Shown in pieces: positions 61,033-64,000 of a stretch of DNA of 64,000 nucleotides (the stretch's first letter is position 1; every line of letters starts with the position of its first letter). Below the pieces are notes generated by a model. The model did no database searches, had not been told where the DNA came from, and was given only the letters and a program-made list of their open reading frames with translations. The stretch lies in NCBI RefSeq assembly GCF_006716445.1, contig NZ_VFPA01000001.1:3275525-3339524 (forward strand), in the 5' to 3' direction. The stretch is from Pseudonocardia kunmingensis. GTDB lineage: Bacteria > Actinomycetota > Actinomycetes > Mycobacteriales > Pseudonocardiaceae. The translations under genes were made by a program, and so were the position numbers.

Positions 61033-61737
61033 TCAGCCGACGAAGCGGGCCCGCACGGCCGGGGCGAGCTTGTCCGTCGCCGACCGCACGGCGACCCGGG
61101 GCATGCGCGCGGCGTGCGCGTCGAGGAAGCGCTCCACCGCCGCCGCGTCGCGCCCGCCCGCGTGCTTGAGCGCGATCCCGACGGCCTTGTGCACCACCGG
61201 GTCGGGATCGTGGGCGAGGAGGGCCGCCACGTCGAACAGGCCCCGCAGGTCGGCCTCGCCGCCGTACCGGACGAACCACAGCGGCGCGGTGATCGCGGTG
61301 CGGCGCCGCAGCGGCGCGGCGGCCCCGGCCAGCTCGACGAGCGGCGCGACCGACCGCCCGAGCAGGTGGCCGCCGACCACGCTGGGCGCCGCCCGGTCGA
61401 CCATGTCCCACGTCGTGATCCGGTCCAGGTGCCGCAGGTAGAGCTCGTAGTAGGCGCGGCGGTCGTCCTCGGTGGCGTCGCGCGCCCTCGCCCGGAAGTC
61501 CAGGATGCACAGCGCGCCCATCCGGGCCTCGTACCGGTCGTCGGCGAACAGGGCCTCGACCTGCTCGAGCGGCATCCGCCGGGCGGCCTTCGCCGTGTCG
61601 AACAGGTCCTTCATCCGCACGCCGATGGCGTCGTCGCCGGGCCCGAGGCGCCTGCGCACCACCGCGAGCTCGGGCTCCGACCGCAGCGCGCGGAGCGCGT
61701 CGAGGAACCCGGCAGCGGTCTCGGTCGCGGCGGGCAC
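61033..61737 (-). CDS. DNA alkylation repair (AlkD-like) HEAT-repeat protein
   Basis: This 234-residue protein starts at GTG 61737 and is all helical. HEAT-like units include GVRMKDLFDTAKAARRM, ARMGALCILDFRAR, RITTWDMVDRAAPSVVGGHLL and PDPVVHKAVGIALKHAG. The WD-V-D and HKA-G-x-ALK segments are typical of AlkC/AlkD-type DNA glycosylase relatives, where Trp and Asp face the damaged base. A TACGCT box 8 bases before the GTG suggests a leaderless transcript. The family call is good; glycosylase activity is not proven. Confidence 0.8.
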   Translation of the reverse strand: MPAATETAAGFLDALRALRSEPELAVVRRRLGPGDDAIGVRMKDLFDTAKAARRMPLEQVEALFADDRYEARMGALCILDFRARARDATEDDRRAYYELYLRHLDRITTWDMVDRAAPSVVGGHLLGRSVAPLVELAGAAAPLRRRTAITAPLWFVRYGGEADLRGLFDVAALLAHDPDPVVHKAVGIALKHAGGRDAAAVERFLDAHAARMPRVAVRSATDKLAPAVRARFVG

Positions 61738-61804
61738 GGATCTGGAGCGTAGTGACCGGCCGCGCGTTCCGGGGCCCCGAGGACCGGCGTCCGCGGCGGG
61801 TGCC

Positions 61805-61833
61805 TTGCCGCGACGCGCCCCGACCCGTACACC
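61805..61833 (+). promoter_or_regulatory. Candidate leaderless promoter for the SCO6745-family gene
   Basis: TTGCCG (61805-61810) and TACACC (61828-61833) are spaced by exactly 17 bases. The GTG start at 61840 is 6 bases after the -10, so transcription would begin at the start codon. Confidence 0.4.
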
Positions 61834-61839
61834 AGCGGG

Positions 61840-62691
61840 GTGGACGAACGCGGGCTCGTGGAGCGTGAGCTGTGGCGGGTGCTGGAGGCGGTGCACGCCG
61901 TCGTGTACTTCACCGCCGGGTCGAAGGAGGCGTACGGGGAGCTGGGGCTGCGCGGCTTCTGGACGGGGTACTTCGCCTCCCGCTCGGCGGCGCTCGGCAC
62001 GCCGGGCCCGCGACTGGTCACGGCGCTCTTCCACGGGTTCGCGCCGCGGATGGTGGAGAAGGCGCTGCCCGGGGCGTGGGCGGTCGCCGACCCGGCGCGC
62101 GTACTGGACGCGCGGGCCCGGCTCGCCTGTGCGGCCCTCGCGGCGCACGTCACGGACGCCTCCGCGCTCGCGGGCGCGGCCGACCGGCTCGCCGGGGTGC
62201 TCGCGGGGCTCGACGTCGCCGGGCGCCCGCTCGCGGCCGCGCACCTCGACGTCCCGGCGCCCGCCGACCCGCTCGGCCGCGTCTGGCACGCCGCCACCGT
62301 GCTGCGCGAGCACCGCGGGGACGGGCACGTGGCCGCGCTGGTGGCGGCGCAGGTCGACGGCGTCGAGGCCCACCGGCTGCACCGGGCCGCGCTGGTGGAG
62401 CGGCAGCGCGAGTTCCGGGGGTGGACCGACCAGGAGTGGGCGGACGCGGCCGACCGGCTGCGGGCCCGCGGGCTGCTGGACGCCGCGGGGGAGCCGACCG
62501 AGCGCGGGCGGGACCTGCGAGCCGGGATCGAGCGGAGCACCGACCTCTCGGCGGCGACCGCCCTGCGCGCGCTCGACGACGCCGCGCTGCGCGGGCTGCT
62601 CGACGCGCTCGGTCCGCTCGCCCGGTCCGTCGCCGACGGCGGTGCGGTGCCCTACCCGAACGCGATGGGCGTGGCCCGTCCGGGGGGATGA
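61840..62691 (+). CDS. SCO6745-family (SalK-like) helical protein
   Basis: This 283-residue protein starts at GTG 61840. The N-terminal segment (LWRVLEAVHAVVYFTAG, GLRGFWTGYFASRSAALG) and the central ALFHGFAPRMVEKALPGAW match the actinobacterial SCO6745/SalK group. The C-terminal third contains a winged-helix-like region (WTDQEWADAADRLRARGLLDAAGEPTERGR). The function of the group is not established; a role as a regulator or small-molecule binder is only a guess. It is a single-gene unit that converges on the two-component genes. Confidence 0.8.
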   Translation: MDERGLVERELWRVLEAVHAVVYFTAGSKEAYGELGLRGFWTGYFASRSAALGTPGPRLVTALFHGFAPRMVEKALPGAWAVADPARVLDARARLACAALAAHVTDASALAGAADRLAGVLAGLDVAGRPLAAAHLDVPAPADPLGRVWHAATVLREHRGDGHVAALVAAQVDGVEAHRLHRAALVERQREFRGWTDQEWADAADRLRARGLLDAAGEPTERGRDLRAGIERSTDLSAATALRALDDAALRGLLDALGPLARSVADGGAVPYPNAMGVARPGG

Positions 62692-62709
62692 CGCATGACG
62701 CGCCCGGCG

Positions 62710-63387
62710 TCACCCGTCGTCGTCGAGGAGGCCCGCGTCGTGGGCGAGCAACGCGATCTGGACCCGGTTGTTGAGGTCGAGCTTGGTGAGGATGTTCGAG
62801 ACGTGGGTCTTGACGGTCGGCACCGCGAGGTGCAGCACCGCGCCGATCTCAGCGTTGGAGCGGCCCTCGCCGACCGCGACGGCCACGTCGCGCTCGCGGT
62901 CGTTGAGCTGCGCGAGGCGCGCCCGGGCACGGGCCCGGCGCCGGTCGTGGTCGTTCTCGGCGACGCGGGCGATCAGCCGCCGGGTCACCGCGGGCGAGAG
63001 CACCGGGCGGCCCTGCGCCACCTGCCGCACCGCGGTGACGATCTCCCCGGGCGGCGTGTCCTTCAGCAGGAACCCGGCGGCACCCGCCCGCAGCGCGCGC
63101 AGGACGTGGCGGTCGGCGTCGAACGTGGTCAGCACGATCACCTCGGGTGCCGCGGGACGGCGGCGCAGGTGCTCGGTGGCCGTGAGGCCGTCGACGCCGG
63201 GCATCCGGATGTCCATCAGCACCACGGTGGGAGCGAGCCGCTCGACGAGCGCCGGTACCTCGGCCCCGTCGCCCGCCTCGCCGACCACCCGGATCTCCGG
63301 GACGCCGCCGAGCATCATCGCGAGACCCGCGCGCACCAGCGGGTCGTCGTCGACGATCAGCACGCCGACCGGCTCCGCGGTGGTCAC
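62710..63387 (-). CDS. NarL/LuxR-family response regulator
   Basis: This 225-residue regulator starts at GTG 63387, overlapping the kinase stop (GTGA). The receiver domain has the acidic pocket VDDDPLVRAGL, the phosphoacceptor Asp in VVLMDIRMPGVDG, the Thr in VLTTFD and the Lys in FLLKDT. The LuxR-type HTH is at 160-215 (LNDRERDVAVAVGEG, SNAEIGAVLHLAVPTVKTHVSNIL). It would be phosphorylated by the kinase encoded just upstream. The target genes are unknown. Confidence 0.94.
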   Translation of the reverse strand: MTTAEPVGVLIVDDDPLVRAGLAMMLGGVPEIRVVGEAGDGAEVPALVERLAPTVVLMDIRMPGVDGLTATEHLRRRPAAPEVIVLTTFDADRHVLRALRAGAAGFLLKDTPPGEIVTAVRQVAQGRPVLSPAVTRRLIARVAENDHDRRRARARARLAQLNDRERDVAVAVGEGRSNAEIGAVLHLAVPTVKTHVSNILTKLDLNNRVQIALLAHDAGLLDDDG

Positions 63388-64000
63388 GTCGGCCACGGTA
63401 GCCAGGCGGCGAGGCGCCAGCCGCCCGCCCTCGTCGGCCCGTGCTCCAACCGGCCGCCCGCGAGCGCGACGCGCTCGGCGAGCCCGGTGAGCCCCTGACC
63501 CGGCTCCCCGTGCGGGCACGGCAGCGGGGGCGGGTCGTTGACGACCTCGACGGCCAGGCCGGCGTCGGCGGCGCCGGCCACCGCGACCCGCACGTCCGCG
63601 CCGTGCGCGTGCCTGCGGGCGTTGGTCAGCGCCTCCTGCACCACCCGGTAGGCCGTGCGGCCCACCGTCTGCGGCACCGCGCCCTCGACCTCGTGGCGCA
63701 GGACCACCCGCATCCCCGCGCGGCGCGACTCCGCCACCAGCTCGGGCACGTCGGCCGCCGTGGGCTGGGGCAGCTCGCCCACCGGTGCGCGCAGCACGCC
63801 GATGACCTCCCGCAGGTCCTGCAACGCCTGGTGGGCGCTCTCCCGGATCACGCGAGCCGCGCGGGCGACGTCCTCGGCGGGCGCGTCCGGCCGGAACTCC
63901 AGCGCGCCGGCGTGCACGCTGAGCAGCGACAGCCGGTGGCCCAGCACGTCGTGCATCTCGCGGGCCACGGTCTCCCGGGCCGCCATCTGCGCCTGCTCGG
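63384..64000 (-). CDS. Sensor histidine kinase, C-terminal part (runs off the right edge)
   Basis: The visible 205 residues hold the HisKA_3 dimerisation helix with the phosphoacceptor His in REMHDVLGHRLSLLSVHAG and the ATPase domain with the N-box in VVQEALTNARRHAHGADV and the G-box GQGLTGLAERVALAGG. The frame stays open to base 64000, so the sensor region lies outside the window. The internal ATG at 63986 is not the start. It forms a NarL/DesK-type two-component pair with the next gene. Confidence 0.92.
   Translation of the reverse strand, partial: EQAQMAARETVAREMHDVLGHRLSLLSVHAGALEFRPDAPAEDVARAARVIRESAHQALQDLREVIGVLRAPVGELPQPTAADVPELVAESRRAGMRVVLRHEVEGAVPQTVGRTAYRVVQEALTNARRHAHGADVRVAVAGAADAGLAVEVVNDPPPLPCPHGEPGQGLTGLAERVALAGGRLEHGPTRAGGWRLAAWLPWPT

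Overview
The window is high-GC, densely coded DNA with 4-base ATGA/GTGA gene overlaps, many GTG starts, mycothiol-type DinB and SCO6745-family proteins. It reads as an actinomycete chromosome, most likely Pseudonocardia or a close relative. The genus is an inference from gene content and style, not from a marker gene. I found no tRNA, rRNA, CRISPR array or complete insertion sequence.

Region 1 (1-3592, plus strand) is a small sugar-acid catabolic operon: the end of an IclR regulator, an RraA-fold aldolase-like protein, an enolase-superfamily (mandelate racemase type) dehydratase and an NAD-dependent epimerase/dehydrogenase. A 700-base gap follows. It holds a palindromic repeat split by a 159-base MITE-like insert.

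Region 2 (4310-28788) is the outstanding feature: one uninterrupted 24-kb reading frame for a 7,999-residue protein, with a small gene coupled to its stop codon. In order it carries a signal/anchor sequence, a long charged low-complexity stalk, a coiled coil, an array of about 58 cysteine pairs, a complete SecA-type DEAD motor with all diagnostic motifs, repeated membrane/coiled-coil/helix-turn-helix-like segments, a multi-spanning membrane domain, a PP2C phosphatase-like domain and a trypsin-like protease domain with an intact His/Asp/Ser triad. I do not recognise this as a named system.

Region 3 (28801-37735): a TetR regulator divergent from a drug-efflux operon (lipoprotein adaptor, EmrA-like adaptor, 14-TM MFS pump); a cytochrome P450 with its own ferredoxin; a DUF1059 mini-protein divergent from a SARP/BTAD regulator; an SDR; and a pentapeptide-repeat protein whose end lies in the second copy of the palindromic repeat.

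Region 4 (37897-47559): a nine-gene minus-strand operon, tightly overlapped, for uptake and breakdown of an organic acid. It has TctA, TctB and three separate TctC-type binding proteins, a thiamine-diphosphate enzyme, both subunits of a 3-oxoacid CoA-transferase and an atypical SDR. A LysR regulator diverges from it. A VSR/DUF559-type nuclease gene (47649-48539) sits between two 62-base palindromes.

Region 5 (48601-59307, minus strand) has two transport units in one direction: a TAXI-TRAP transporter (binding protein, DUF1850 lipoprotein, fused permease), then a DeoR regulator with a ribose-type ABC transporter, a class II aldolase and a ketose 3-epimerase. Region 6 (59466-64000) is housekeeping: aldo/keto reductase, DinB protein, AlkD-like HEAT protein, SCO6745-family protein, and a two-component pair whose kinase runs off the right edge.
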